A stretch of 64,000 bases of DNA from Orientallactaga sibirica. Its lineage: Eukaryota > Chordata > Mammalia > Rodentia > Dipodidae. Positions 1 through 9,731 of this stretch are shown here, piece by piece. Made by a program: the position numbers and the translations under genes. The stretch is from assembly GCA_036365145.1 (NCBI GenBank), contig JAEOAD010000013.1, positions 43,031,001-43,095,000 of the forward strand, written 5' to 3'. Numbering within the stretch: position 1 is the first letter of the stretch; each line of letters starts with the position of its first letter. The notes under the pieces are model-generated. The model did no database searches, was not told the DNA's origin, and saw only the letters and a program-made list of their open reading frames with translations.

Positions 1-32
1 TGGCTTAGATAAATATATATTTTTTGAGTTTT

Positions 33-171
33 TTTTTCAAGGTAGGGTCTCACTCTAGCTCAGGCTGACCTGGAATTCACTGTGTTGTCTCAGGGTGGCC
101 TTGAACTCCTGGTGATCCTACCTCTGCCTCCCGAGTGCTGGGATTAAAGCCATGTGCCACCATGCCCGGCT
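33..171 (-). mobile_element. B1 SINE
   Basis: 7SL-derived SINE. Read on the plus strand as its complement: T-run, 'aggtagggtctcactctag', 'gacctggaattcact', 'cctctgcctcccgagtgctgg' core, ending at the complement of the B1 5' end ('ccatgcccggc'). The Pol III B box lies in the 'ctgacctggaattcac' part. Almost full length. Confidence 0.93.
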
Positions 172-215
172 TTTTTTTTTTTTTTTTTTTTTGAGGTTTT
201 TTTTTTTTTTTTTTT

Positions 216-335
216 TTTTGGTTTTTCGAGGTAGGGTTTCACTCTGGTCCAGGCTGACCTGGAATTAACTATGTAGTCTCAGGGTGGGCTTGAACTCACT
301 GTAATCCTCCTACCTCTGCCTCCCAAGTGCTGGGT
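216..335 (-). mobile_element. B1 SINE, 5' end missing
   Basis: Second minus-strand B1 directly after a long T-run (its A tail). Stops at 'caagtgctggg', so about 30 bases of the B1 5' end are lost. Confidence 0.9.
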
Positions 336-362
336 GAGTTTTTTTTTTTTTTAATTTATTTT

Positions 363-521
363 TAGGATAGCCTTGAAGTATTTATGTAGCTGATATGCCT
401 GCCTCCATGTCTCCAGTGCCAGGACTACATATATGCACCACTGTGCCTGGTGTTACACAGTTCTAGGTATTGAACCTAGGGCTTCAAGTATTCTAGGCCA
501 ATTTAGCTATATTCCCAGCTC
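363..521 (-). mobile_element. B4-type SINE (ID + B1 fusion)
   Basis: Complement of a degraded B1 followed by the complement of an ID element (ends 'ttcccagctc'), the order expected for B4 on the minus strand. Strongly diverged, so old. Confidence 0.6.
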
Positions 522-557
522 AAAATTCAATTTTTCACATAAACAAACAAAAACTCA

Positions 558-883
558 GCCTGAGAGGTAGTGGAAAATGCTTGTAACACTTTGGAGGCTG
601 AGACAAATGGCTCAAAAGTTGGAGGCCAAGGCTGAGGATATGGCTCATTGGTTAAAGGTGCTTGTATGGAAAACCTGATGACTGGGCTTCAGTTCCCCGG
701 TACCTATGTAAAGCCAGGTGCACAAAATGGTGCATGTGTCTTGAATTCATGTGCAGCAGCAAGAGGCTCTGGCACTCCCATTCTTTCACACACACACACA
801 CACACACACATACACAATTTTTTTTTAAGTTGGAGGTCATTTTCAGCTATATTAACAAGATCCTGTCTGGGGAAATAGATCTC
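558..883 (+). mobile_element. old B1-like copy split by a later SINE
   Basis: Diverged B1 whose two halves (558-629 and about 827-883, ending 'caagatcctgtctgggg') are separated by the tSINE at 630-826. The repeated 'aagttggagg(c/t)ca' on both sides is the target duplication. Confidence 0.6.
630..826 (+). mobile_element. tRNA-derived SINE (B2-like), tail with (CA)n
   Basis: tRNA-like head ('ggatatggctcattggttaaag' region and a B box near 'cttcagttccccgg'), then the family body 'gccaggtgcacaaaatgg...agaggctctgg'. The 3' end has a (CA)n run at 788-810. Flanked by 'aagttggagg' at 616 and 827. Confidence 0.9.
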
Positions 884-985
884 CTTTGCTTAGGGCTCCT
901 AATCTTGGACAAAGTTAATACTATAAACCCAGAGGCAGTCAGTATTGTCTGCATCCATATAGTTATAGTATGCCTAATTAAGGTA

Positions 986-1075
986 AGCTGTTCCTAGCTT
1001 TGTTGTTGATACATTTATTGAGAGCTTGTTTAGGCACTGTTTTGTATTTATTACTTCTTTTAATTATTACAGAAA

Positions 1076-1130
<55 letters not shown>

Positions 1131-1180
1131 ACCTATTTTATAGATGAGTAAGCCAAGGCCCAGAGATCTTAAAGAAAAAG
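986..1180 (-). mobile_element. MIR SINE interrupted by (TA)n
   Basis: Complement of the mammalian MIR core: 'ttattgagagcttgtttaggcactg', then after the microsatellite 'cctattttatagatgagtaagccaaggcccagag'. This is an ancient element shared by mammals. Confidence 0.65.
1079..1128. repeat. (TA)n microsatellite
   Basis: About 24 uninterrupted TA units in the middle of a MIR copy. Confidence 0.97.
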
Positions 1181-1610
1181 ATCAGTGGTGTCATTGTGAC
1201 TTTTACCTAGGCAGGTTTATAGTTAATGACACCCATTTTATCATTCTCCTGTTATATTACAAATATATTTCCTACAGGGGAAAATCTAAGTGAAGATTCA
1301 GATGTGGAAGGTTTTGAATTTTAATCACCGCCATTTCTTAGTCCAGGCTTTTATCACATCTTGTCTTTATTACTTTAGTAGCCTCTGGCCATTGGTCTCT
1401 CTCCTTTCTGACCTAACTCTACCAGCATTATCAAACTCACTGTGAAATTCTAAAGATATATTCCCCCCCTTCTCTGTCTTTGTGGTGCTGTTTATTTTGC
1501 ACAGAGCATATACTTTTCTGGCTATTACTAACTTTCCTTTTGAGGGGGAGAGGAGGTGAGATTTTTATTTTATCTCTTACCCAAAAAGTCTATCCTATTC
1601 AGATACTTGC
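1181..1610. other. unassigned, no gene seen
   Basis: About 430 bases with no SINE signature and no convincing reading frame. 1330-1460 is pyrimidine-rich and may be an old interspersed repeat, but I cannot name it. Confidence 0.4.
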
Positions 1611-1833
1611 TATCTATAAATTTTTATTTTTTTATTTATTAGAGACAGAGGGAGGGAGGGAGGGGGAGAGAGAGAGAGAGAGAGAGAGAATGGGTGTACC
1701 AGGGCCTCTACAAACAAACTCCAGATGCATGCACCACCTTGTGCATATGGCTCATGTGGCACCTGGAGAATTGAACCTGGGTCCTTAGGCTTCACAGACA
1801 AGTACCTTAACCACTAAGCCATCTCTCCAGCCT
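1611..1833 (-). mobile_element. tRNA-derived SINE (B2-like)
   Basis: Complement: T/A-rich tail, (GGGA)n/(GA)n tract 1645-1690, body 'ccagatgcatgcaccaccttg', head ending 'taagccatctctccagcc'. 'ctatctat' sequences flank both ends. Confidence 0.93.
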
Positions 1834-1918
1834 TCTATCTATCTATTGATAAAAAACATTTTAGGGGTTTTTGTACCAAATGCTTATCTGAACTCTTATC
1901 TTTGATGAAAGAAAAGAA

Positions 1919-2158
1919 GGGCTGGAGAGATGACTTAGTGGCTAAGATGCTTGTCTGCAAAGCCTAAAGACCCATGTGCTACTCTCCAGATCCCATGTTA
2001 GCCAGATACACAAAGGTGAAGCAAGTGCAAGGTTGCACATGCCCACTAGTTGGTGCAAGTGTATGGAGTTCAATTGCAGTGGTTGAGGCCCTGGTGTGCC
2101 AATTCTCTCTCCCTGTCTCTTTTGCTCTGTCTCTAAAATAAATAATAATAATAATAAA
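1919..2158 (+). mobile_element. tRNA-derived SINE, long subtype
   Basis: Head 'gggctggagagatgacttag'. The body holds the extra segment 'gcaagtgcaaggttgcacat' missing from the short subtype; the tail is (AAT)n. Confidence 0.92.
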
Positions 2159-2178
2159 GAATAATAAAGAAAGGAAAA

Positions 2179-2328
2179 CATGGCTACCTTTAATCCCAGC
2201 ACTTGGGAGGCAGAGGTAGGAGGGTTACCATGAGTTTCAGGCCACCCTGAGACTGCATAGTGAATTCTAGGTCAACCGAGGCTAGAGCAAGAACCTACCT
2301 CAAAAAAAAAACAAAGCAAAACAAAACC
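2179..2328 (+). mobile_element. B1 SINE
   Basis: 'cctttaatcccagcacttgg' core and 'ctagagcaagaacctacctc' 3' end, A-rich tail 2301-2328. The first bases of the B1 head are missing. Confidence 0.92.
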
Positions 2329-2417
2329 ATGTTAATTAGTGATGTTTATTGCTAACATAATTTGAGATCAAGACTTTATTTAAACTCTGAACTAAAAAAA
2401 TTAGTTCATAAAAATGG

Positions 2418-2567
2418 CTTTTTTGTTTTTCGAGGTAGGGTCTCATTCTAGCTCAGGCTGACCTGGAAGTCACTATGTAGTCTCAGGATTGTTTTGAACT
2501 CATAGGGATCCTCCTACCTCTGCCTCCTGAGTGCTGGGATTAAAGGCATGAGCCACCACACCTGACA
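2418..2567 (-). mobile_element. B1 SINE
   Basis: Full-length complement from the T-rich tail to 'gccaccacacctgac'. Confidence 0.93.
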
Positions 2568-2575
2568 CAATGGCA

Positions 2576-2773
2576 AATTTTTTTAAGTTTTTATTTTTAT
2601 TTATTTACTTATTAGAGAGAGAATATAGGTGTGCCTCCCGCCACTGCAAACGAACTACAGATGCATGCGTGACCTTGTGCATCTGGCTAATGTGAGTCCT
2701 GGGGAATCGAGCCTCAAACTGGGGTCCTTAGGCTTCAGAGGCAAACGCTTAATCACAAAGCCATCTCCAGGCC
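2576..2773 (-). mobile_element. tRNA-derived SINE with target duplication
   Basis: Complement of the B2-like family, flanked by 'cacaatggca' at 2566-2575 and 2774-2783. It landed at the edge of the preceding B1. Confidence 0.93.
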
Positions 2774-3022
2774 CACAATGGCATTTTTTTTTAAAGTAAC
2801 TGCTTTCAGATATTCAGTAAGATGCTTTCAGATATTTTCTCCCATTTATTAGATGACTAATCCTGCAATCTATTTTAAAATTTCAATTTCAGTATTATTG
2901 AAGTAGCCAAAGGCATCATTTTCTTTCTACTTTTTTACTTTATAATATAATATCCATTCCACTCAACACATGTCTCTTTTGGAAAGAAATCTCTTTTCAA
3001 CATCTGAAATTATTTCTTTCTT

Positions 3023-3102
3023 CTTTTTGGTGCTAGAATCTGAATCCAGGGCTTCACAAATGCTAAGCACATGCTATACTTCTGAGGTGCACTCTAACCT
3101 TT
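3023..3102 (-). mobile_element. ID-like SINE, diverged
   Basis: Complement of an ID tRNA-like body ('gaatccagggcttcacaaatgctaagcac'); many mismatches. Confidence 0.55.
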
Positions 3103-3139
3103 ATTTTATTTTATTAATTAAATAAAAAGAGAGGAGAAA

Positions 3140-3331
3140 TTTTAAAAATTATTTATTTGTAAGGCAGAGAGAGAGAGAGTATGGGCTTGCCAGGGCCTCT
3201 GGCCACTGCAAATGAATTCCAGATGCATGTGCCACCTTGTGCATCTGCCCTTACATGGGTACTGAGGAATTGAACCCTGGTTGTTAGGCTTTGCAAGTAT
3301 GTGCCTTAACCACTCATTCATCTCTGCAGCC
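3140..3331 (-). mobile_element. tRNA-derived SINE (B2-like)
   Basis: Complement with a short (GA)n tract at 3167-3178; the head ends 'catctctgcagccc'. Confidence 0.92.
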
Positions 3332-3690
3332 CACAAGGAGATATATTTTTGTTTAGTTTGCAAACTATATTAATGTCATAAATGCAACATACAGTCTTTT
3401 AGAAGCAAATGGGACACATATTGGTCATTAGTAAGTAGTAGATTATAATTAACATCAAGATTGATCACATGTATCCTAAAAGTTTCATAGATTATAACCT
3501 TCATGAGAATTTTGGGACCATTACTGTAAAATCATTATTCCTTTGCTTAATGCATTTGAAAATGGCTCTAAGTAAAAGCATGCCCATAAGAGCCAGAATT
3601 CCATTTTTATGTTAAAATAACTATTTTATGTTTAAACATAATAGTAAACTTTCAAGGAAAATAAGAGGTAATAGGACTAGTGATATTAGC
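3332..3690. other. unassigned AT-rich stretch
   Basis: No SINE, RNA gene or plausible reading frame recognised. Confidence 0.4.
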
Positions 3691-3691
3691 T

Positions 3692-3753
3692 TTTGGGAGC
3701 TGGTAGAATTCTTGCCTGACATGTACTAAAGTCCTGGGTTCAATTCCCAAAAA
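3692..3753 (+). mobile_element. ID SINE, diverged
   Basis: 'gctggtagaattcttgcctgac' and 'ctgggttcaattccc' are the A-box and B-box parts of an ID element. Confidence 0.6.
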
Positions 3754-3803
3754 GATGGTGGTGGGGGATAGTAGTTTACATCTTTTGAAATATATTGAAG
3801 ATC

Positions 3804-3884
3804 AGGGACTGGGAATGTAGTGTAGCTCAGTGATAAAGTGCTTGTGTGGCATGCATGAGGCCTTGAATTTGTACCAACCCCCCC
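3804..3884 (+). mobile_element. ID SINE with exact 14-bp target duplication
   Basis: 'tgtagctcagtgataaagtgc' head and 'ggccttgaatttgtacc' B-box region. Exact duplication 'atatattgaagatc' at 3790-3803 and 3885-3898. The 3' end is 'accaaccccccc', C-rich instead of A-rich. Confidence 0.85.
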
Positions 3885-3898
3885 ATATATTGAAGATC

Positions 3899-4400
3899 TA
3901 ATATAAAATAAAAGCATTCTCTAAGAATGAGCTCTAACAAATGAATAGTAAAAAGTACCTTACAGTTAAACTCTTAGATAAACCAACTAATTAAAAATCA
4001 CAGTGGATAAGTCCATTAAATGTTACATTAAGTAATTAGTACTTTTTTGGTGTTTCAAGAATTAGTACATTTTTATATTCTTACAATAGGTCAAAATTAT
4101 CAAACCATGAAACTAAAGTTCTTATTTCCCCAAAGACTAAAAAAGATGTTAATTAATTAAGCTTTCCATATTGAGAATTTCCTGCGTTTAAGAAAGCTTT
4201 TTATTTTATTGTAACTTTTCTAAATGGTTGTCAAATAAATATGGCTGTGTGTAATTTTTGTGGTTAATGTAGACTATAAAAATTATCATGCTTATTCAGT
4301 TTCTTCAGCATATATTAGTTATGTTCAAATAAGATATTAAATCATTTGACATTTTATAATGTGCATAGCTTACAGTAAATCATAAAAAATATGATGAAAA
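3899..4400. other. unassigned AT-rich stretch
   Basis: About 500 bases without a repeat or gene that I can identify. Confidence 0.4.
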
Positions 4401-4439
<39 letters not shown>

Positions 4440-4573
4440 AGGTAGGGTCTCACTCTAGTCCAGGCTGACCTGGAATTCACTATGTATTCTCAGGGTGGCC
4501 TTGAACTCACGGTGATCCTCCTACCTCTGCCTCCCAAGTGCTGGGATTAAAGGCGTGCGCCACCAAGCCCAGC
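4401..4573 (-). mobile_element. B1 SINE with long tail
   Basis: 36-base T-run (A tail) then a near-consensus B1 complement; the long pure tail and few mismatches suggest a young copy. Confidence 0.95.
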
Positions 4574-4598
4574 TCTGAAAACCTATTTTTAAAACTGA

Positions 4599-4762
4599 CA
4601 TGCCAGGCATGGTGGTGCATGCCTTTAATCCTAGCACTCAGGAGGTAAAGGTAGGAGGATTGCTAAGAATTTGAGGCCAGCCAGAAACTACATAGTGAAT
4701 TCCAGGTTAGCTGGGCTAGAGTAAGATCCTACCTTGAAAAACAAAACAAAAAACAAGCAAAA
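4599..4762 (+). mobile_element. B1 SINE
   Basis: 'ggcatggtggtgcatgcctt' start and 'taccttgaaaaacaaaac' end; full length. Confidence 0.94.
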
Positions 4763-4972
4763 AACCTGACATAAATGAAGTTTATTTTTTCCTTGTTTTC
4801 TCTGTTATTCAAGTGGCAAAATAATTTTGGTATAATTACTATAGTAGTAGTACTAATATTTTGGTGAATAAAATGTATTTACCAAAAAAATATTTACCAT
4901 GTGCCAAATACTATGTTAAATACTGTTTGTACAGAAATAAGCAAGTTCCATTCTTCAGAAGTTTGCATTTTA
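4763..4972. other. unassigned
   Basis: 'accatgtgccaaatactatgtt' at 4897 onward resembles the 3' part of an old MIR-like repeat, too diverged to be certain. Confidence 0.3.
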
Positions 4973-5188
4973 GGGCTGGAGAAATGACTCAGCACTTAAA
5001 GGTACTTCCTTGCAAAGCCTGATGTCCTGGGTTCAATTGCCCAATATCCATATAAAGCCATATACACGAAGTGGCACATGCATCTGGAGTTTGCAGTGGC
5101 AGGAGGCCCTGGCGTGCCCATTCTCTTTCACCTTCCCTTCCTCCCTCTCTCCCTCGCCCCCCATCTTTCTCAAGTAAATAAATACGTT
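4973..5188 (+). mobile_element. tRNA-derived SINE (B2-like)
   Basis: B box 'gggttcaattgcc'; a 12-base gap in the body ('ctggagtttgcagtgg' lacks the usual 'gttt' repeat); CT-rich 3' part. Confidence 0.92.
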
Positions 5189-5198
5189 TGCAGTTTAA

Positions 5199-5424
5199 AG
5201 GCTGGAGAGATGGCTTAGCAATTAAGATGCTTGCCTGCGAAGCCTAAGGATCCCAGGTTCAATTCCCCAGTACCCATATAAGCCAGATGCACATGATAGT
5301 GCATGCATCTGGAGTTTGTTTGCAGTGGCTAGAGGCCCTGGCGTGCCCATTCTCTCTCTCTCTCTCCGCCTCTTTCTTCCTCTGTCTCTCAAATAAATAA
5401 ATATAAATAAATTTTTTTAAAGTT
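5199..5424 (+). mobile_element. tRNA-derived SINE (B2-like)
   Basis: Intact head 'aggctggagagatggcttag', B box 'aggttcaattccc', ends in (AAAT)n. Confidence 0.94.
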
Positions 5425-5430
5425 ATTATT

Positions 5431-5582
5431 GAGTTAGGCATGGTGGTGCATGCCTTTAACCCCAGCACTTGGGAGGCAGAGGTAGGAGCATCGCTGTGAG
5501 TTGGAGATCACTGTTAGACTACATAGTGAAATTCAGGTCAGCCTGGGCTAGAGTGAGACCCTACCTCAAAACAATAACAAAA
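5431..5582 (+). mobile_element. B1 SINE
   Basis: Inserted at the tail of the preceding tSINE; full length to 'gaccctacctcaaaacaata'. Confidence 0.94.
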
Positions 5583-5600
5583 GATTTATTAACTCTGTTT

Positions 5601-5762
5601 TTTTTTTTGTTTGTTTGTTTGTTTTTGAGGTAGGGTCTCACTCTAGCCCAGGCTGACCTGGAATTCACTATGTAAGTCTTAGGGCAGCCTTGAACTCACA
5701 ATGATCCTCCTACCTCTACTTCCCAAGTGTTGGGATTAAAGGCGTGTGCCACCATAATCGGC
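5601..5762 (-). mobile_element. B1 SINE with 15-bp target duplication
   Basis: Flanked by 'ttattaactctgttt' at 5586-5600 and 5763-5777; tail contains (GTTT)n. Confidence 0.95.
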
Positions 5763-5778
5763 TTATTAACTCTGTTTT

Positions 5779-5945
5779 ATGTAAGGTGATACATTAAGCA
5801 CTTCACATACAACAGTGTTAATCTTTTTTTAGATAAGGGAATTAATTCTTAGAGACAATTAGGTAATGCATCCAAGGTCACATAAAATAAGTGTTAAATC
5901 AGAATTTGAACTCAAATGTGCTTGACTCCAAAGCTTCTTGTTTTT
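5779..5945 (-). mobile_element. MIR SINE
   Basis: Complement of MIR: 'taagcacttcacatacaaca', then 'ccaaggtcacataaaataag' and 'gaatttgaactcaaatgtgc'. The typical 'aaggtcaca' motif is intact. Confidence 0.75.
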
Positions 5946-5953
5946 TTTTTTCC

Positions 5954-6416
5954 CCAAAGCTTTTTATCTTGGTGCTACTATATATTGATAAGACTGAAGA
6001 CACAGAGATGCAGAGGATTTTATGGGGACAGTGAGGTGTGTGTGCCAACATAGGCCATTGGGTTCTGAAAAGGATCCTTAAATTGAGCTTAGAAGACTAA
6101 ATAGGAATTAGCTAAGAGGAGGAGGGAGCTGAAAAACATTTCAACAGTGAGATAGGCATAGACATGAAAAAGCTGGATAACTTTTATTTCTCTTAATAAA
6201 GTAAAACTGCCAGAATGGAGAAATGAACCAGAAGTCACTCACTCATTCATTCATTCTGTTGGGTACTGTAGACACTGTATTTGCTGCGTTTCTGCAAAGA
6301 TGTTGAATTTTCAAACAAGGTTATAGAAAATGCCTCTTGTTAAGTAACATGCCACATAGTCAGGAAACAGAGATTTATGCTCTTACTTTTGCCTTCAAGT
6401 TTGTTTTATTTGGTTT
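5954..6416. other. unassigned
   Basis: No clear SINE or gene. 6238-6256 is a short (ATTC)n run. 6000-6180 is purine-rich and could be an old mammalian repeat that I cannot name. Confidence 0.35.
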
Positions 6417-6571
6417 CTGTAATACAATTGGTAGAGAGCTTTCTTAGCATGCATGAAGCCCTGGGTTGGATCCCAGCACTGGATACACTGGGTATGGAAG
6501 TGATGCCCAGAATCCCAGCATTCAGGCAGTTCTGGACAGCATGAGCCCTTGTCTCAAAAAAAAAAAAAAAT
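6417..6571 (+). mobile_element. B4 SINE (ID + B1 fusion)
   Basis: ID-like start ('aattggtagagagctttctt', 'ccctgggttggatcccagc') followed by a diverged B1 half and an A tail at 6557-6571. Confidence 0.75.
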
Positions 6572-6573
6572 TG

Positions 6574-6759
6574 TGGGGCTGGAGGATGGCTCAGTGGTTG
6601 GGGTGCTTGCCTGCAAAGCCAAAGGATCCAGGTTTGATTCCCCAGGACCCACACAAGCCAGATGGTGGCGCATGTGTCTGGCGTTCATTTGCAGTGGCTA
6701 GAGGTCCTGGTGCACCCATTCTCTCTCTCTTTCATAAATAAATAAGTAAATAAATAATT
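6574..6759 (+). mobile_element. tRNA-derived SINE (B2-like)
   Basis: Starts three bases after the B4 A tail. B box 'aggtttgattccc'; ends (AAAT)n. Confidence 0.93.
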
Positions 6760-6778
6760 TTAAAAATTGTAAAATCTT

Positions 6779-6987
6779 GGGCTGGAGAGATGGCTTAGCA
6801 GTTAAGTGCATGCTTGTGAAGCCTAAGGACTCTGGTTCAAGGCTTGATTCCCCAGTACCCACGTAAGCCAGATGCACAAGATGGTGCATGCATCTGGAGT
6901 TTGTTTGCAGTGGCTGGAGGCCCTGGTTTACCCATTCATTCTCTCTTTTTCTGCCTCTTTCTCTGTCACTCTCAAATAAATAAAAAT
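6779..6987 (+). mobile_element. tRNA-derived SINE with long target duplication
   Basis: The target 'ttaaaaattgtaaaatctt' appears directly before the head (ending 6778) and after the tail (ending 7006). Confidence 0.94.
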
Positions 6988-7006
6988 TTAAAAATTGTAA
7001 AATCTT

Positions 7007-7434
7007 AATGCCTTTCAATATCTCTCCTCCTCTCCCTTCTCCTTCCATCTTTTTTCTTATCCCCCTCTCCTCCTCCTCTTCTGATCATTTCTTTCTTCAT
7101 GCTACCTAATGGCAAGCTGTGTAGAGATTTTAGAACTGAAAAATTCCTAAAGTGGACCCATTTCAAGAAAGTGCCTTTAACAGCTGAGCCATTTCCCTAG
7201 TCCCATGGGGACCCATTTCAACTATGCTTATTTACTGTGTAACAGTTTGTAAAAGGGTAATAGTGTGTAACCTTGTCTTTTGGACAATAAATGTACTAAA
7301 GGTATTAAAATAAAGCCTTAAAGGCCATGTATGGAGGAATAGAAGCTCACCAAGCTGCTGACTGATGTAAATGACAGCACAGACCATGACCCAGATTATA
7401 GATCAAGAGATTCAGCCTCCAACACTCATGTCAA
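7007..7434. other. unassigned, with CT-rich tract and SINE-head remnant
   Basis: 7019-7083 is a (TCCTC)-rich pyrimidine tract; 7165-7205 looks like a degraded minus-strand tSINE head. The rest is not recognised. Confidence 0.4.
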
Positions 7435-7534
7435 ATGTTATCTCCCACTACAAGATTTTCCCTGAGGTCAGCCACAAGTATCATTCCCTCCTGTGAACCA
7501 CTCTTCGATTTTATCTTTTCTCTTTTGGAGTTGG

Positions 7535-7602
7535 GAATTGAACTTAGGATCTTATGCATGCTAGACAAGTGCATTGCTATTGAGTATGTCCAGTCCCATC
7601 TT
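7535..7602 (-). mobile_element. ID SINE, minus strand
   Basis: Complement of ID: 'gggaattgaacttaggatct' and 'catgctagacaagtgcattg'. Confidence 0.7.
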
Positions 7603-7635
7603 CTAAAAACACATTCAACAATTCTTTCCTTTTTA

Positions 7636-8016
7636 TTATGTTGGTGTGTGTGGGGGGGTGTATTTGTAATGTGTGGTGTACACATGTGTGTGAGCAGATG
7701 CACGAGCTCCAAACATGTACATGTGGAGGACAGAAGAGCACATAGGGTATGTATGAACTTAGGCTTCCTCTTATTGCCCTTCCTTGTATAGGACTATAAG
7801 ATGGGGTCTCGCCCTCAACCTGGAGCTGTTACTATCAGTGAGTCCCAGTGATTCTCTGGACTCTCCCTGTCCCACTCACCAGGGTTACAGACATACATGG
7901 CCATGCCCACTTTTGTACATGGGTCCTAGGGAGTCAAGCTTGGCAGTCTCCAGTCTGAGAGGCCCCCATGCTTAAGGAGCAAGATCCATTCAACCACTGA
8001 GCCATCTCCCCAGCCC
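7636..8016 (-). mobile_element. TG-headed composite rodent repeat, unnamed
   Basis: TG-rich start, 'catgtggaggacagaagagc', a B1-like middle ('gatggggtctcgccctcaac'), and a tRNA-like complement end 'ccactgagccatctcccc'. The same layout occurs at 8380, 22385, 25737, 51550 and 54030. I recognise it as a rodent interspersed family but am not sure of its name. Confidence 0.6.
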
Positions 8017-8024
8017 TCCTTCCT

Positions 8025-8071
8025 TTTAAAAAATTATTTTATTTATTTGAGAGAGAGAGAGAGAGAGAAAG

Positions 8072-8117
<46 letters not shown>

Positions 8118-8276
8118 AATGAGAATGGATGTGCCTGGGCCTCCAGAGACTGCAAACGAACTCCAGATGCATGTGCCACTTTGTGCATCTGGCTTATGTG
8201 TGTCCTGGGGAGTTGAACCAAGGTCCTTTGGCTTTGCATGCATATACCTTAATTGCTAAGCCATCTCTCCAGCCCC
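8025..8276 (-). mobile_element. tRNA-derived SINE with long (GA)n
   Basis: Complement with a 60-base (GA)n/(GAGGCA) tract at 8050-8112. 'ccttcctttta' flanks it on both sides (about 8020 and 8281). Confidence 0.94.
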
Positions 8277-8379
8277 CCGCCTTCCTTTTATTATGAATCA
8301 TTCAATCTCCTATTGCTTCTTTTCTTTCTTGTGTTCCTTCTTTTTTCCTCTCTTCTTTTTTTTTTTTTTTTTTTTTGCA

Positions 8380-8668
8380 TGTGTATGGTACATGTGGTAT
8401 GATGGTGTGTGTGGTGTATGCATGTATATGTGACCTATGAGTTCGCATGTAGTAGCAGGAGAAAAATATCCCCCTCCATCCCTTACTTGTCTGTTTTTAT
8501 TTGCTATGTAATCTTACTGATTCTGGAGCTTGCACAGGTGAGCCCCAGAGATTCTCCATTCTACCCTACTTACGTTTACAGATGTTTATGTGAATTTTGA
8601 AGATTCAAACTGGGGTGGCCTCAGTTCCCCTCAGGCCCTCATGCTTGTGTAGGAAGGATACTGAACTG
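8380..8668 (-). mobile_element. TG-headed composite rodent repeat, diverged
   Basis: Same module order as 7636-8016: TG-rich block, 'gagccccagagattctccat', then 'ccctcatgcttgtgtaggaa'. Confidence 0.5.
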
Positions 8669-8669
8669 C

Positions 8670-8810
8670 TTTTTTGTTTGTTTGCTTGTTTGTTTTTGTT
8701 TTTCAAGGTAGAGTCTCACTCTAGCTCAGGCTTACCCAGAACTCACTGTGATCCTCCTACCTCTGCCTTCCAAGTGCTGGGATTAAAGGCATGCTTCACC
8801 ACGCCTGACT
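8670..8810 (-). mobile_element. B1 SINE with small deletion
   Basis: Complement lacking the segment between 'acccagaactcact' and 'gtgatcctcc' (about 20 bases). Tail is (GTTT)n. Confidence 0.92.
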
Positions 8811-8854
8811 GTTTCTTACCTTTCTTAAAAGCAGAATTCATATTTGATACTTCT

Positions 8855-9001
8855 TTTTTTTTTTCTGATACAGGGTCTCACTCTAACCCAGGCCGACCTG
8901 GAATTCACTATGTAGTCACGGGGTGGCCTCAAACTCAAGGCAATCCTCCTACTTCTGCCTCCCGAGTGCTGGGATTAAAGGTGTGTGTCACTATGCCCAG
9001 C
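8855..9001 (-). mobile_element. B1 SINE with 16-bp target duplication
   Basis: Flanked by 'tcatatttga(t/a)acttc'-like copies at 8839-8854 and 9002-9017 (one mismatch). Confidence 0.94.
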
Positions 9002-9039
9002 TCATATTTGATTCTTCATATCAAAAGTAGTACATATGA

Positions 9040-9198
9040 GGCCGGGCATGGTGGCACATGTCTTTAGTATCCCAGCACTCGGGAGGCAGAGGTAGGAGCA
9101 TTGCCTTGAGTTTGAGGCCACCCTGTGACTACATAGTGAATTCCAGGTCGGCCTGGGTTAGAGTGAGACCATACCTTGAAAAACAAACAAAAAAACCC
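9040..9198 (+). mobile_element. B1 SINE, first of a pair at one target
   Basis: Preceded by 'aaaagtagtacatatga' (9023-9039) and followed by 'agtacatatg' (9199-9208). Confidence 0.94.
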
Positions 9199-9208
9199 AG
9201 TACATATG

Positions 9209-9340
9209 CTGGACGTGGTGGTGCATGCCTTTAATCCCAGCACTTGGGAGGCAGAGGTAGGAGGATTGCCTTGAGTTCAAGGCAACCCTGAGACTACAGA
9301 GTGAATTCCAGGTCAGTCTGAGCTAGAGTGAGACCCTTGA

Positions 9341-9371
<31 letters not shown>

Positions 9372-9374
9372 CAA
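9209..9374 (+). mobile_element. B1 SINE, second of a pair at one target
   Basis: Lies between 'agtacatatg' (9199-9208) and 'aaaagtagtacatatga' (9375-9391); tail (AAAAC)n. Confidence 0.94.
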
Positions 9375-9416
9375 AAAAGTAGTACATATGAAGCACTAGT
9401 TAACATTTAATGACTT

Positions 9417-9510
9417 AGAGCAGGGTTTCTGACATTGGGAATGTTGACATTGAGAAATGTGGCCTTTGGGTTGCAGGTTGGACTTGCCTGAAACTAAAGT
9501 ATAGCATCTG
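9417..9510 (+). mobile_element. possible old hAT-type (MER5-like) fragment
   Basis: 'agcagggtttctgacattgg' and 'aatgttgacattgagaaatg' recall the start of MER5-type DNA transposons; short and diverged. Confidence 0.3.
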
Positions 9511-9551
9511 TGTCATAACTTGTCAGTATAGTGTTTAAGTGTGGGCTATGA

Positions 9552-9720
9552 ATTACCTAGCATGCGTGGTGGCACATGTGTTCAATCCCAGGTCTCAGGA
9601 GGCAGAGGTAGGAATATCACCATGAGTTTGAGGCCAGCCTGAGACTACATAATGAATTCCAGTACAGCCTGGGCTAGAGTGAGGCCCTACCTCCAACCCC
9701 CCCCCCACCGGAAAAAAAAA
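9552..9720 (+). mobile_element. B1 SINE
   Basis: Full length; odd tail with a C9 run before the A-run ('cctccaaccccccccc'). Confidence 0.92.
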
Positions 9721-9731
9721 GGATCATGTGA

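Noticed and set aside
630..826. tRNA gene call from the A and B boxes
   Set aside because: The box spacing is tRNA-like, but the sequence goes on into the SINE body and does not fold into a cloverleaf with a proper acceptor stem by eye; the same holds for all SINE heads here.
648..997. Overlapping open frames of 76-111 codons across a SINE
   Set aside because: They are translations of the tSINE and its (CA)n tail; the same residue patterns recur wherever the SINE occurs.
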